From Flagellimonas meishanensis (GTDB taxonomy: Bacteria; Bacteroidota; Bacteroidia; Flavobacteriales; Flavobacteriaceae): DNA of 64,000 nucleotides. Under the pieces are notes generated by a model, which worked only from the letters and a program-made list of their open reading frames with translations, had not been told where the DNA came from and made no database searches. How positions within the stretch are numbered: position 1 is the first letter of the stretch; each line of letters starts with the position of its first letter. The stretch lies in the NCBI RefSeq assembly GCF_019880545.1, contig NZ_JAINVW010000002.1, positions 62,001 through 126,000 of the forward strand, read 5' to 3'. Below, piece by piece: positions 7,722 to 18,756 of the stretch. The position numbers and the translations under genes are program-made.

Positions 7722-8540
7722 CTACAACACGAATTTTTTAATTCTAAACTCATCTTCTTCATGGCTTGTAATCCCAAGGGCATCATAGATATATTGGAAC
7801 GTGGACAAAAGTTCAGGCTTTCCATCAATCAGGGCAACATCATGTTCGAAATGCGCACTGGGTTTACCGTCGGCAGTCAAAATGGTCCATCCGTCCTTGA
7901 GTTGTTTGATTCGCCGAGTTCCCATATTTATCATAGGTTCTATGGCCACTACCATTCCATTGACAAATTTCTTACCGCGCCCACGCTTTCCGTAGTTGGG
8001 CATTTGGGGATCTTCGTGCAATTCCCTTCCAAGGCCATGTCCCACTAACTCCCGCACCACACCATACCCATGGTCCTCACAATGTTTTTGGATGGCATAG
8101 CCTACATCGCCTACACGATTTCCTTCTTTAAACTGGCGAATTCCAACATAAAGCGATTCCTTGGTCACCCGAAGCAGTTTTTTAGTTTCTTCAGCTACTT
8201 CGCCCACTTCAAACGTATAGGCATGGTCCCCATAGAATCCATTTTTCACCGCTCCACAGTCCACAGAAACAATATCCCCTTCCTGCAACGGCTCATTGTT
8301 CGGTATACCATGCACCACTTGGGCATTTGGGCTCCAATTGAGTGTATTTGGAAAATCGTACATGCCCAAAAAGCCTGGTTCGGCGCCCTGTTCCCTAATG
8401 AACTCCTCGGCCATTTTATCCAGTTTCAATGGATTGGCTCCCGGTTTAATTTCAGTTGCCAACATACCCAAGGTACGGGAGACTACCAATGCACTCTCGC
8501 GCATCAGTTCAAGTTCTTCCGATGTCTTTATTTTTATCAT
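7722..8540 (-). CDS. map: Type I methionine aminopeptidase
   Basis: 272 residues. Removes the initiator Met from nascent proteins. The five metal ligands of the family are recognisable: Asp in SVDCGAVKNGFYGD (two aspartates), His in LVGHGLGRELHEDP, Glu in VAIEPMINMG and Glu in SAHFEHDVALI. The substrate-site His of NAQVVHGIPN is also present. Length is slightly above the E. coli form (264). A TATCTTTG -7 box sits five bases before the ATG, suggesting a very short or absent 5' leader. It stands alone, with the GH97 gene 52 bases upstream. Confidence 0.97.
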   Translation of the reverse strand: MIKIKTSEELELMRESALVVSRTLGMLATEIKPGANPLKLDKMAEEFIREQGAEPGFLGMYDFPNTLNWSPNAQVVHGIPNNEPLQEGDIVSVDCGAVKNGFYGDHAYTFEVGEVAEETKKLLRVTKESLYVGIRQFKEGNRVGDVGYAIQKHCEDHGYGVVRELVGHGLGRELHEDPQMPNYGKRGRGKKFVNGMVVAIEPMINMGTRRIKQLKDGWTILTADGKPSAHFEHDVALIDGKPELLSTFQYIYDALGITSHEEDEFRIKKFVL

Positions 8541-8545
8541 GGACG

Positions 8546-8553
8546 CAAAGATA
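8546..8553 (-). promoter_or_regulatory. -7 promoter box of map (TATCTTTG)
   Basis: Perfect match to the Bacteroidota consensus TAnnTTTG on the minus strand, ending five bases before the map ATG. A start site about 5 bases downstream would fall on the ATG, giving a leaderless mRNA. A good -33 TTTG is not visible. Confidence 0.5.
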
Positions 8554-8592
8554 CATTGATTTCATAAAAACAGAGGGCACTTCATGGTGTCG

Positions 8593-10731
<2,139 letters not shown>

Positions 10732-12249
10732 TTAAACAAGAGAATTTTGTGTCATTACCTTGGGTTGCGGTACGCCCATTAGCTTTAAAATGGTGGGTGC
10801 AATATCGCCGAGAATGCCATCTTTTATTTTTTTGATGTCCCTGTCCACCAAAATAAGTGGAACGGGATTGGTGGTATGGGCCGTGTTTGGGCTTCCATCA
10901 GGGTTTATCATGGTGTCACAGTTACCATGGTCGGCAATTACAATGGTGGAATAGCCATGTTCCAATCCGGCAGTGATAACGGCCTTGGCACATTCATCCA
11001 CCGTTTCGCAGGCTTTGATGGCCGCTTCCATTACCCCGGTGTGTCCAACCATATCTGGATTTGCAAAGTTGAGGCAAACGAAGTCCACCTCTTCTTTTTC
11101 CAGTTCGGGGATAATGGCGTCCCTTACTTCATAGGCGCTCATTTCTGGCTGCAAATCGTAGGTGGCCACTTTGGGAGAGGGGCATAGAATGCGCTTTTCT
11201 CCCTCAAAGGGTTCTTCCCGACCGCCATTGAAGAAAAAGGTAACGTGCGGATACTTTTCGGTTTCGGCTATCCGTATTTGCTTTTTATGGTGCTTGGAAA
11301 GTATTTCGCCCAAGGTATCTTTTATATTTTCTTTGTCGTATACCACCTTCACATTTTTGAAGGTGTCATCATAATTGGTCATGGTAACGTAGTAGAGGTC
11401 CATCTTGTGCATGTTCTGCTCATGGAAATCTTGCTGACTAAGGACCTGGGTGAGTTCCCTTCCGCGATCGGTCCTGAAATTGAAGAAGATGACCACATCT
11501 CCCTCCTTGATCTTTGTCAACGGTTCTCCCTGGCCATCGGTCATGACCAGTGGTTTTATGAATTCGTCCGTGATGCCTTCGTCGTAGCTTTCTTGGAAGG
11601 CTTTTTCCACATCCTTGGATTTTTTTCCGATGGCGTTCACCATCACATCATAGGCCAATTTAACCCGTTCCCAGCGTTTGTCGCGGTCCATAGCATAATA
11701 ACGACCGACCACCGTGGCCAGTTTGGTATTCTTATCGGTACAGAAGTCCACAATGTCCTTTAAAAAACCTTTTCCACTTTTTGGGTCAACGTCACGGCCA
11801 TCGGTAAAGGCATGCACAAAGGATTTTTCGACTTCGTTGTCCTGAGCGGCTTGAATCAGCGCTTTTAGGTGATCAATATGACTATGAACCCCGCCATCAC
11901 TAATAAGTCCCAAAAAATGAACAGCTTTGTTATTGGACTTGGCATGTGAAAAAGCCTCTTTGAGGACTGGCTCTTTTTTGAGCGTGTCTTCTTGCACTGC
12001 CTTGTTGATTTTAGCCAGATCTTGGTACACGATTCGTCCCGCACCCAGATTCATGTGACCGACCTCGCTGTTGCCCATTTGTCCTTCGGGCAATCCCACG
12101 TTCATGCCATCTGTGAGCAATGTGGCATTTGGATACTGGCCATAAAGTGAATCAATAAAAGGGGTATTGGCCTGTTCAATGGCTGAAACCTTGGGGTCCG
12201 GGGATTTGCCCCAACCGTCCAAGATCATGAGGATTACTTTTTTGTCCAT
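10732..12249 (-). CDS. gpmI: 2,3-bisphosphoglycerate-independent phosphoglycerate mutase
   Basis: 505 residues, the usual length. Interconverts 3- and 2-phosphoglycerate in glycolysis using two Mn2+ ions. Alkaline-phosphatase-superfamily motifs are present: ILDGWG with Asp11, the phosphoserine site GNSEVGHMNLG with Ser61, DGRDVDP, FNFRTDRGRELTQ, and NFANPDMVGHTG plus ADHGNCD near the end. It begins MDKKVILMILDGWG. A TATTTTTG -7-like box on the minus strand at 12267-12274 lies 17 bases before the start. The GH97 gene follows closely and may be cotranscribed. Confidence 0.98.
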   Translation of the reverse strand: MDKKVILMILDGWGKSPDPKVSAIEQANTPFIDSLYGQYPNATLLTDGMNVGLPEGQMGNSEVGHMNLGAGRIVYQDLAKINKAVQEDTLKKEPVLKEAFSHAKSNNKAVHFLGLISDGGVHSHIDHLKALIQAAQDNEVEKSFVHAFTDGRDVDPKSGKGFLKDIVDFCTDKNTKLATVVGRYYAMDRDKRWERVKLAYDVMVNAIGKKSKDVEKAFQESYDEGITDEFIKPLVMTDGQGEPLTKIKEGDVVIFFNFRTDRGRELTQVLSQQDFHEQNMHKMDLYYVTMTNYDDTFKNVKVVYDKENIKDTLGEILSKHHKKQIRIAETEKYPHVTFFFNGGREEPFEGEKRILCPSPKVATYDLQPEMSAYEVRDAIIPELEKEEVDFVCLNFANPDMVGHTGVMEAAIKACETVDECAKAVITAGLEHGYSTIVIADHGNCDTMINPDGSPNTAHTTNPVPLILVDRDIKKIKDGILGDIAPTILKLMGVPQPKVMTQNSLV

Positions 12250-12456
12250 CTTTTAAAGTTGTAGTCCAAAAATAGGACGATTTGTCTCAAACCCCTAGTC
12301 TTTTGGCGGTTTTCTGATTGAAGATTTGTTAATAATCCGTAAGGAAAAATGTGAAGTTGTTAAAGTTTGGTTATTTAACTGTTAATGCTGTAACACTTGG
12401 CTATAATGGCAGTCTATCTTTATATAAACGAAATCTATAATCAAAAATCATTCATC

Positions 12457-12843
12457 ATGAGAAAAACAATGTTATCCTTGGCAGCCATCTGTATTTTGGT
12501 TGTCACTGGCGTTAATGCCGCCGAAATCGAATTATTTGAGACCAATGAAATTGCTACTCTTTCCGTTGAGCCCAATGCATTGTGCAAAGCGGTCATGCAG
12601 GGAGATGTAGAGGCCGTTAAAAAGCTTATTGAAGCTGGAGAAGATGTAAACCGCAGATCTTTGGGCATGGCTCCAATCCACTTTGCCGCACGCTATAACC
12701 AGGCAGAAGTTCTTGAATTGCTCATAGAAAATGGGGCTAAATTAAATAAGCGTTGTAGCAAGGGATATTTGGCAAAACAGCATGCCGAAATGTCCAACGC
12801 AACCGAAGCCTTGCAAGTCATCAATCAAGCTATGAAGAAATAA
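12457..12843 (+). CDS. Secreted ankyrin-repeat protein
   Basis: 128 residues from the ATG at 12457 (MRKTMLSLAAICILVVTGVNA, a signal peptide with cleavage after VNA). An in-frame start 60 bases earlier would put 20 residues before the signal peptide and is not used. It holds about three ankyrin-type units (LCKAVMQGDVEAVKKLIEAG, then APIHFAARYNQAEVLELLIENGA). Probably a periplasmic binding module; the partner is unknown. It stands alone and is followed by a strong terminator. The 207 bases upstream contain no other gene. Confidence 0.85.
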   Translation: MRKTMLSLAAICILVVTGVNAAEIELFETNEIATLSVEPNALCKAVMQGDVEAVKKLIEAGEDVNRRSLGMAPIHFAARYNQAEVLELLIENGAKLNKRCSKGYLAKQHAEMSNATEALQVINQAMKK

Positions 12844-12868
12844 AAAAGGAGTTTATTCATTCAAAAAC

Positions 12869-12898
12869 AAAAGGCCCATCCAATCGGATGGGCCTTTT
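12869..12898. terminator. Strong terminator after the ankyrin gene
   Basis: Perfect 13-bp stem (12869-12881 with 12886-12898), loop AATC, with A-run on one side and T-run on the other, so it can stop transcription in both directions (ankyrin gene on +, DUF6747-like gene on -). Confidence 0.92.
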
Positions 12899-12944
12899 GG
12901 CTCATTTACGTAAGTGTTCTTGCAAAAGAGTGTTTCAAAGCGGT

Positions 12945-13112
12945 TCAAAAAATGAAACCGGTAAATGCCCTATAAAAGAAGGCATACAAAGCCAACAAAA
13001 GCATAACGGCGCAAAAAATGGAGTAGCCCTTTAGGACCAGGCCCAACCAGCTTGGATTGCAATCGTCAAATGCTTCCGTATACAGATTTTTAAAGTGTAA
13101 TAGTGTTCCCAT
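12945..13112 (-). CDS. Small membrane protein, DUF6747-like
   Basis: 55 residues from the ATG at 13112 (MGTLLHFKNLYTEAF). The frame is open to 13175 but the extra 21 residues do not look like protein. One C-terminal transmembrane helix (about 25-50, GYSIFCAVMLLLALYAFFYR). The pattern of a short acidic amphipathic start followed by a helix ending LYAFFYRAFTGF matches, from memory, small flavobacterial proteins filed as DUF6747. The function is unknown. It is monocistronic, with its own terminator shared with the ankyrin gene. Confidence 0.7.
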   Translation of the reverse strand: MGTLLHFKNLYTEAFDDCNPSWLGLVLKGYSIFCAVMLLLALYAFFYRAFTGFIF

Positions 13113-13226
13113 AAGTTCTCGTGTTGCACAGCACAAATGGGAAAAAGGGAATGGTAAGGATTTGAGGTTTCCCAAAGTTAGTCAAATCTGACGAATTATG
13201 GGTTTTAATCGATAAACGTGCCGAAT

Positions 13227-13991
13227 CTATCGACCTGAATATTTTTGGATGGCCTCCTTAATTTTTTCAATACGGTTTTCAGGGTCTGGATGGGTGCTTT
13301 GAAATTCTGGGACGCGATTTGGTCCCGCAGCCGTTTTTAGTATTTCCATTACCCTGATCATTTCATAGGGATCGTACCCAGACTGGATCATAAAGAGTAC
13401 ACCGAGTTCATCACTTTCCAACTCGTCGCCCCTACCATTCTTGAGCAACGTGTTTTGGCCTATACCACTTACAAGACTACCCATGTCGCCTCCCACGGAC
13501 GCTCCGGTGGCCAAGGTCTGCCAAAAATTGCTCTCGGCAATGCGTTCCGCCGAATGTCGTCCGATGACATGCCCAATTTCGTGCCCCAGCACTCCGGCCA
13601 ATTGGGCCTCGTTCAATTGTGAGAATAGGGCGTAGGTAATAAAGCACTGCCCTCCCGGCAAGGCAAAAGCGTTGATGGTTCTATCGTCTGCCAAAAGGTG
13701 GAAGTCATATTGGTACGGCGTTTCCCTGGCTATGCTGTTCTTGACCAATTTTTGCCCAACGGCATCCACAAAGGCCTGCAAACGCTCATCTGGATATAGC
13801 CCACCATGCTGCTGTGCCATTTGCGGTGCACTCTGCAACCCAATGGCAATCTCCTGTTCCGTGGTCATGTTGATATTCTGCACCCTTCCCGTATAGGGGT
13901 TTTCCTCCTGATTGTTGCAGCGCTGGACGAATGCAAAAGCGACTATGGCAAGTCCTATCAGAATACGGATTTTCCAACTTCCTCTTCTCAT
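13227..13991 (-). CDS. M48-family metallopeptidase
   Basis: 254 residues. An N-terminal hydrophobic segment (about 9-22) acts as signal anchor; a cysteine at 25 is not in a good lipobox. The catalytic zinc motif HEIGH is at 137-141 in LAGVLGHEIGHVIGRHS, and the third ligand lies in ELESDELGVLFM. This is the small M48C/LoiP-like type without extra membrane helices, generally involved in envelope protein quality control. The substrate is unknown. It is divergent in function from the M15 gene 41 bases upstream but on the same strand. Confidence 0.92.
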   Translation of the reverse strand: MRRGSWKIRILIGLAIVAFAFVQRCNNQEENPYTGRVQNINMTTEQEIAIGLQSAPQMAQQHGGLYPDERLQAFVDAVGQKLVKNSIARETPYQYDFHLLADDRTINAFALPGGQCFITYALFSQLNEAQLAGVLGHEIGHVIGRHSAERIAESNFWQTLATGASVGGDMGSLVSGIGQNTLLKNGRGDELESDELGVLFMIQSGYDPYEMIRVMEILKTAAGPNRVPEFQSTHPDPENRIEKIKEAIQKYSGR

Positions 13992-14032
13992 GGCGATAAT
14001 TGTTCTAGGCTAATCCAAGATACAAAAAAGGG

Positions 14033-14767
14033 CTATAATAGTGCCGGGTTGATGTCCAAAATATTGTCCTGGATATAGGTTTTCATAAACCCAGTGGTGA
14101 AGTGTTCACAACCTAAAAAATCCTCTTTTTGCATCAATTTTAAGACGTTGAGCTTGCGATATGCCGTTAGCATGGGAATGGAAAGTGGTGCATAACTGTA
14201 GTGCCAGGGCTCATATTTAAATCCCCTACGCCGGGGTTCGTCCGTATAGACCAAATAAAATCCAAAGGCTTCGGAATGTTCATCCAACCACTGTTTGAAA
14301 CCTTCAAAGGGTCCTCCGCTTTCAAATTTCTCGGGGACCAACACATCCCCAGAAACTTTGGGATTGCCGTCCACGATATCGATATCCGTACCCCAATGGT
14401 GTCTACTGGTCCCTGGAATGGTGGAGTATTCTATTATTTTATCAATGGCTTCCATGGGAGCCATGCCCTGCTCATCGGTAAATCGAAGGTATTTGCGTTC
14501 CCAAATGCCCTCCTGCCTATAAAAATTGCGATAACTGGATATCATCTTAATATCAAAACCATCGGAATAGGCCGCTTTTTTCATTTCCAAAAAAGATTCG
14601 TAGGCCTCTTTACGAAGGTTGATGCCCTCTCCATACAATTCAATATCAGCCTTGCCCATCAATTCCTCTACGGAAAAGTCCGATGGATCTGTTAGGGATA
14701 AAAAGGGAGGTAAGGAACAGGCCAATCCCGATAGGGAGGTTTTTTGGAGGAACATCCTTCTTTTCAT
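14033..14767 (-). CDS. M15-family D-Ala-D-Ala carboxypeptidase-like protein with Tat signal
   Basis: 244 residues. The start KRRMFLQKTSLSGLA is a twin-arginine type signal (RRxFLQ), so export folded through Tat is predicted; tatA is in the window at 22630. M15/VanY zinc motif SxHxxGxxxD: Ser121, His123, Gly126, Asp130, with catalytic Glu186 and third ligand His189 in YEPWHYSY. The likely role is trimming of peptidoglycan stem peptides. The length is typical. Only about 74 bases separate it from the T9SS protein gene upstream. Confidence 0.92.
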   Translation of the reverse strand: MKRRMFLQKTSLSGLACSLPPFLSLTDPSDFSVEELMGKADIELYGEGINLRKEAYESFLEMKKAAYSDGFDIKMISSYRNFYRQEGIWERKYLRFTDEQGMAPMEAIDKIIEYSTIPGTSRHHWGTDIDIVDGNPKVSGDVLVPEKFESGGPFEGFKQWLDEHSEAFGFYLVYTDEPRRRGFKYEPWHYSYAPLSIPMLTAYRKLNVLKLMQKEDFLGCEHFTTGFMKTYIQDNILDINPALL

Positions 14768-14840
14768 GGAATTGATTTTAGGCCCAAGTTAAGAAGTATT
14801 TTTTAGTAAATAGGGTTTGGAGCTATGGGTTGGATGGAAA

Positions 14841-16010
14841 TCATCGGTCCAAAAAGACGAAGCCCGTGTACTGTAGTTCCAAGTCAATTAAGTTTACCAG
14901 ATAGTAGTAAACTCCCTCAGGAAGGCCAATATCTTGGCTCATGATAAAACTTCCCGTGTTGGTGACGCCTGAAAATTCATCCACATAGTTGTCCCTTTCA
15001 TATACCTTTTGCCCAAATCGGTTATAGATCTGGATGTTGTTGTTAGGGGAATCCAACATACCGTCAATGACCAAAAAATCGTTGATGCCATCGCCATTGG
15101 GACTTAAAAAATAATTGCCGAGTGTGGGATTGTTCACGGCAAAGGTATCGGTGGGAAGGGGCACCGTGGCAAAGGTTATGGCGGCAAAATCGTTGGGAGT
15201 AAAGGTCTGCGTGGTCAAAAAACCTTGGTTTACGTCGCCACTTTGAGCAAAATTTCCAATGACCTCCCATCTGTTGGACGCTTTGCTCCATCCAACGGCA
15301 ATAATGGACTCGAAGGTAACATTGGGGATGCCCCCCAGCGCACTTCGCCCATTCCAACTGATGGTGGCCCTTGCAGGCACATCGCCTTCCACGACCCAAA
15401 ATTCTCGACTGGTGACCGTACCGATTTCACGGGCCTTTTCAAAAACATTGAATGCCTGGTTCAGTGAAGGAGGGTCGGAAGGATCTTCAAAAAAATAGGC
15501 ACACAATGCCATGGATGGGGCACCTTCGGATTCCAACAGCAAGGGGCGCAGTTGGTCTATGTCGCCCACCGGGAACGAAAAGAAATCTTGATTCATTATC
15601 GCCGCAAAGCCCGTAACCTTGGAAGCGTTGTTCTCTCCGGTAAAAAAACCAGTGTCGCCAAAGTTTAGAAAAATGGCCCGATTTCCTTTGAAACTTATGA
15701 TGTCCCCATCGATAAAGTTCATGTTGTTCTGGATCCTTAGGGAGTTTTGCAGGATTACACTTCCGGGAGCCATCACCTCAACATCGTTGAACGAGGCCAC
15801 GGTACCGCCCAATACCTGCAATACACTGCTACCATAAAAACCGACCAAGCCCTGGTTTTGGTCAAAAGCCGCCTCATTGATCAAGTTGGTATGAAACCCC
15901 ATAGTGCCATTGGCATGGATACGGATGGCACCACTGCCATTATAAAGGCCGTTTTGGGCATGGACGACCAAGACAAGGAAAAGGAATGGTATGGAAAGGA
16001 GGTTTTTCAA
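14841..16010 (-). CDS. T9SS type B C-terminal sorting domain protein
   Basis: 389 residues. Signal peptide (KNLLSIPFLFLVLVVHAQN), a beta-rich central part, and a gliding-motility-associated C-terminal domain: NYFLSPNGDGINDFLVIDG, then IYNRFGQKVYERDNY and a final YTGFVFLDR. That domain directs export by the type IX secretion system. The mature part has no recognisable enzyme domain. It begins one base after the stop of the repeat protein gene, so the two are one transcript and may form a surface structure together. Confidence 0.9.
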   Translation of the reverse strand: MKNLLSIPFLFLVLVVHAQNGLYNGSGAIRIHANGTMGFHTNLINEAAFDQNQGLVGFYGSSVLQVLGGTVASFNDVEVMAPGSVILQNSLRIQNNMNFIDGDIISFKGNRAIFLNFGDTGFFTGENNASKVTGFAAIMNQDFFSFPVGDIDQLRPLLLESEGAPSMALCAYFFEDPSDPPSLNQAFNVFEKAREIGTVTSREFWVVEGDVPARATISWNGRSALGGIPNVTFESIIAVGWSKASNRWEVIGNFAQSGDVNQGFLTTQTFTPNDFAAITFATVPLPTDTFAVNNPTLGNYFLSPNGDGINDFLVIDGMLDSPNNNIQIYNRFGQKVYERDNYVDEFSGVTNTGSFIMSQDIGLPEGVYYYLVNLIDLELQYTGFVFLDR

Positions 16011-16011
16011 T

Positions 16012-17802
16012 CTAAAAGGAGATTACCGTATAGTACCAATCTGAGTCCGCAGTAGCACCAGTGCCATCGTAAATCTGAATATCAAATGATGATGCCAATT
16101 GACTGGTAACCTGAATGGTCCTTACATTTCCAGCTGCACTATTAATGGTCAACTGAACCACATAGTTAGTAGGGGCTGGAACCGTGGTGATATTTACAGT
16201 ATATGATCCACCAGTATTATCCACAACGTTTGAGCCTACCGATGAGCCGATTCCACCTATCACCCTACCCATTGCAATTACGGGATTTGTAACTGCTACT
16301 GTAAAATCCTGTCCCGTTTGTGCCACGTTTATTCCTGTTCCCGCGGATACGGTCTGGTTCTCGTTTGCGGGGTCGGAGTCTTCATCGCGTATGTCGACTA
16401 GTGCACTGGTACCCCCCGAGATGGCGACCTCGACGCTTTGGTTCGCCGTTCCCCCCGGACCTATGCTCAGGTTCTGGCTGTCGGTGTTGTTTGGGATATC
16501 TATGGTGAAGTTGGGATAGGTCCCGCCGACTGTAACATTTCCTCCTCCGCCATCCGCAAGAGTCACGATCTGGTCAGGTGCCGCGTTGGTCACTTGGAAA
16601 TCCTGTCCCGTTTGTGCCACGTTTATTCCTGTTCCCGCGGATACGGTCTGGTTCTCGTTTGCGGGGTCGGAGTCTTCATCGCGTATGTCGACTAGTGCAC
16701 TGGTACCCCCCGAGATGGCGACCTCGACGCTTTGGTTCGCCGTTCCCCCCGGACCTATGTTGAGGTTTTGAATTTCATTATTTGGGTCTCCGTCATTCTC
16801 GGTAATATTCAGTGCTGTTTCATTAACCAAAACCCAATTGGTTCCATCCCATCGCATTAGGTCTCCTACATTTACTCCGTTTTCCAGTTTGATCCGTGTC
16901 ACCGCATCATCAACAATTTGATTGGTTCCTACGGAACCAACCCCCATTTTAATGATGGTTATGGCCTGGTCCGCAATATCCTGGGTATCCACTTCACCAT
17001 CCAATATTTTTTCCGAAGTAATGGCGTTATCCGCAATATCCTCATTGATGATCGTTCCATTGAAGATTTTATCTGTGGTCACGGCATCGGCTGCCAAATC
17101 ATTATTTTCAATACCGCCTACCCTGACGTCCAAGGTAAAGGGATTGCCTTCGACCCCCATACCAAATCGTTCCAAAGCCCCTCCAGGTCTTGCATCCAAA
17201 ACTTCGTTCCCAATAACACTGTCCTTTTCGGTGATGTTTATGACCCCTTCATTTTCCAATACCCACTGAGCGCCGTTCCATCGCAATAGGTCCCCGGTAT
17301 TGCCGCCGTCGGCCAGCTTATTAAAAGTAATCGTTGCATTTGAGATCTGGAGTCCGGTAATGGACCCCTGTTGTATTTCGTTCGCCCCGTTTATGGAAGT
17401 GTCCACGATGTTATCTCCCGTAATCTGGTTCACCTCAAAATTATAGTTGGTGTCCGTTTGTGTTACTACCACGGTGCTGTCCCGTGAAAATGCATTGAAA
17501 ACGGCATTGGTGCTCACCGTAAAGGAGTTGTCGAATGCTTCGCAAATGTTGATCCATTCGCTTCCATCATAATAATGGACACAATCCTCATCGGTGTTGT
17601 ATACCAATGCACCACGTAAAGGGGTAATTGTGTTCATTTGTGCGCTGGTGACCCTGGTGATCACCAATACCCTCGAGGGACTTTCCAACTCCAGCACGGA
17701 GGCCGGATGGATGTTTTGTGGATTGTCTCCAATCTTAATCTGTGCGGTAAGGGTGTTGATCACAAGTAGGGCAATGATCAAAAAGCTGAGTCGGGTTTTC
17801 AC
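16012..17802 (-). CDS. Large repeat-containing surface protein
   Basis: 596 residues from a GTG at 17802 (KTRLSFLIIALLVINTLTAQ, signal peptide). An ATG at 17871 is in frame but would put 23 residues before the signal. Regions: N-terminal module (KIGDNPQNIHPASVLELES ... ALVYNTDEDCVHYYDGSEW), common in flavobacterial surface proteins. Next, short repeats of the type DNAITSEKILDGEVDTQDIA and VGDLMRWDGTNWVLVNE. Then two copies of a 54-codon unit (SVEVAISGGTSALVDIRDED) that are identical in DNA, and a C-terminal beta domain. The architecture recalls tail-fibre or trimeric adhesin stalks. It has no T9SS domain of its own. Confidence 0.8.
   Translation of the reverse strand: MKTRLSFLIIALLVINTLTAQIKIGDNPQNIHPASVLELESPSRVLVITRVTSAQMNTITPLRGALVYNTDEDCVHYYDGSEWINICEAFDNSFTVSTNAVFNAFSRDSTVVVTQTDTNYNFEVNQITGDNIVDTSINGANEIQQGSITGLQISNATITFNKLADGGNTGDLLRWNGAQWVLENEGVINITEKDSVIGNEVLDARPGGALERFGMGVEGNPFTLDVRVGGIENNDLAADAVTTDKIFNGTIINEDIADNAITSEKILDGEVDTQDIADQAITIIKMGVGSVGTNQIVDDAVTRIKLENGVNVGDLMRWDGTNWVLVNETALNITENDGDPNNEIQNLNIGPGGTANQSVEVAISGGTSALVDIRDEDSDPANENQTVSAGTGINVAQTGQDFQVTNAAPDQIVTLADGGGGNVTVGGTYPNFTIDIPNNTDSQNLSIGPGGTANQSVEVAISGGTSALVDIRDEDSDPANENQTVSAGTGINVAQTGQDFTVAVTNPVIAMGRVIGGIGSSVGSNVVDNTGGSYTVNITTVPAPTNYVVQLTINSAAGNVRTIQVTSQLASSFDIQIYDGTGATADSDWYYTVISF
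16304..16465. repeat. 162-base direct repeat, copy A
   Basis: Identical base for base to 16598-16759, offset 294 bases, inside the repeat protein gene. It ends where the copies diverge at base 16466. Noticeably more GC-rich than the flanks. Confidence 0.95.
16598..16759. repeat. 162-base direct repeat, copy B
   Basis: Second copy of the 162-base unit, 132 bases from copy A. Both keep the reading frame (54 codons). Perfect identity with no silent differences points to recent duplication or gene conversion. Confidence 0.95.
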
Positions 17803-18009
17803 GGTGTTTGTTATTTGAGGTTTTACAAACGTAGGGGCAAAACTAAGATTATGATGGGATAATTTGAACAATTACCGTCCAAATACGCAGTTCACGGGTG
17901 AATGGCAGGAGGCCATTTGGACGCAATTGGCGATAATTAACAAAAAATTAGAATAGGTTTATTTTTTTATCTGCGCTTCAAGGGTTTTCTTTAACTTGTT
18001 GCAAACGAC

Positions 18010-18756
18010 ATGTTCATGAAAAAACTAATGCTTATCGCGCTTCTTTTCAATATTTCAACATTGTTGACCGCCCAGGATAATCGACAAGTGTTGCGGGGTA
18101 GGGTACTGTACAAGGGGGGCAATGTTCCCAACGAACATGTTGTCAATTCTACTTCGGAAGCGGCCACCATTACGGATGACAATGGCGAGTTCCTCATTTT
18201 GGTGAAGGCAGGGGACCAGTTGGTCTTCACAGCGGTAAATTATCAATTGGAGGTAGTGACCATTACGGAAGAAATACTACGGAATAATAGGCTGGTGGTG
18301 GAAGTGGACGAGAAAATCAGGGAATTGGACGAGGTGGTCGTCACGCCAGAGAACCAGGAAAGATTCTTACGGGTCCAAAATGAGGATTTCAAGCAGTACG
18401 ACTACGAGATTGACCGGGGAACCGAGGTAGAAAATATCGCGGAATCCCGAACCGTGCGGGGCATGCGCGACGGTATCAACTTCGTGAACATATTCAAGGC
18501 ACTTTTCAAGCCCCAGAAAGCCAATGGAGAGGAACGCCCACCCCTAAAGGTAAGTGAAGCGCTCCGTTATGTTTATGATGATGAGTTTTTTGTGGTGGAC
18601 CTAAAGCTTCCACAGGACAAGATTGATGCTTTTCTACTGTATTGCGATGACAAGGTGCCTTCCCAATCCCTGCTCCGCAAGGAAAACGAATTTCAATTGA
18701 TCGATTTTTTGGTGACCCAGAGCAAGGCATATCTGGATACGTTGAATGAAGAGTAG
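18010..18756 (+). CDS. Secreted CarboxypepD_reg-like protein (paralogue 1)
   Basis: 248 residues. Signal peptide (KKLMLIALLFNISTLLTAQ; a second ATG at 18016 is equally possible). Then a beta-sandwich of the carboxypeptidase regulatory-like type: LRGRVLYKGG, ATITDDNGEFLILV, LVFTAVNYQ, ending ELDEVVVTP, as in the N-termini of TonB-dependent receptors but without plug or barrel. The C-terminal half is helical and unknown. It overlaps the next gene by 11 bases, and that gene encodes a diverged copy, so this is a tandem duplication. Confidence 0.82.
   Translation: MFMKKLMLIALLFNISTLLTAQDNRQVLRGRVLYKGGNVPNEHVVNSTSEAATITDDNGEFLILVKAGDQLVFTAVNYQLEVVTITEEILRNNRLVVEVDEKIRELDEVVVTPENQERFLRVQNEDFKQYDYEIDRGTEVENIAESRTVRGMRDGINFVNIFKALFKPQKANGEERPPLKVSEALRYVYDDEFFVVDLKLPQDKIDAFLLYCDDKVPSQSLLRKENEFQLIDFLVTQSKAYLDTLNEE

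Noticed and set aside
11245..11763. A 172-codon plus-strand frame opposite gpmI
   Set aside because: Shadow of gpmI; low-complexity hydrophobic translation without family resemblance.
16184..16771. Several plus-strand frames with identical proteins opposite the repeat protein gene
   Set aside because: They arise because the 162-base duplication also duplicates the antisense frame; not independent genes.
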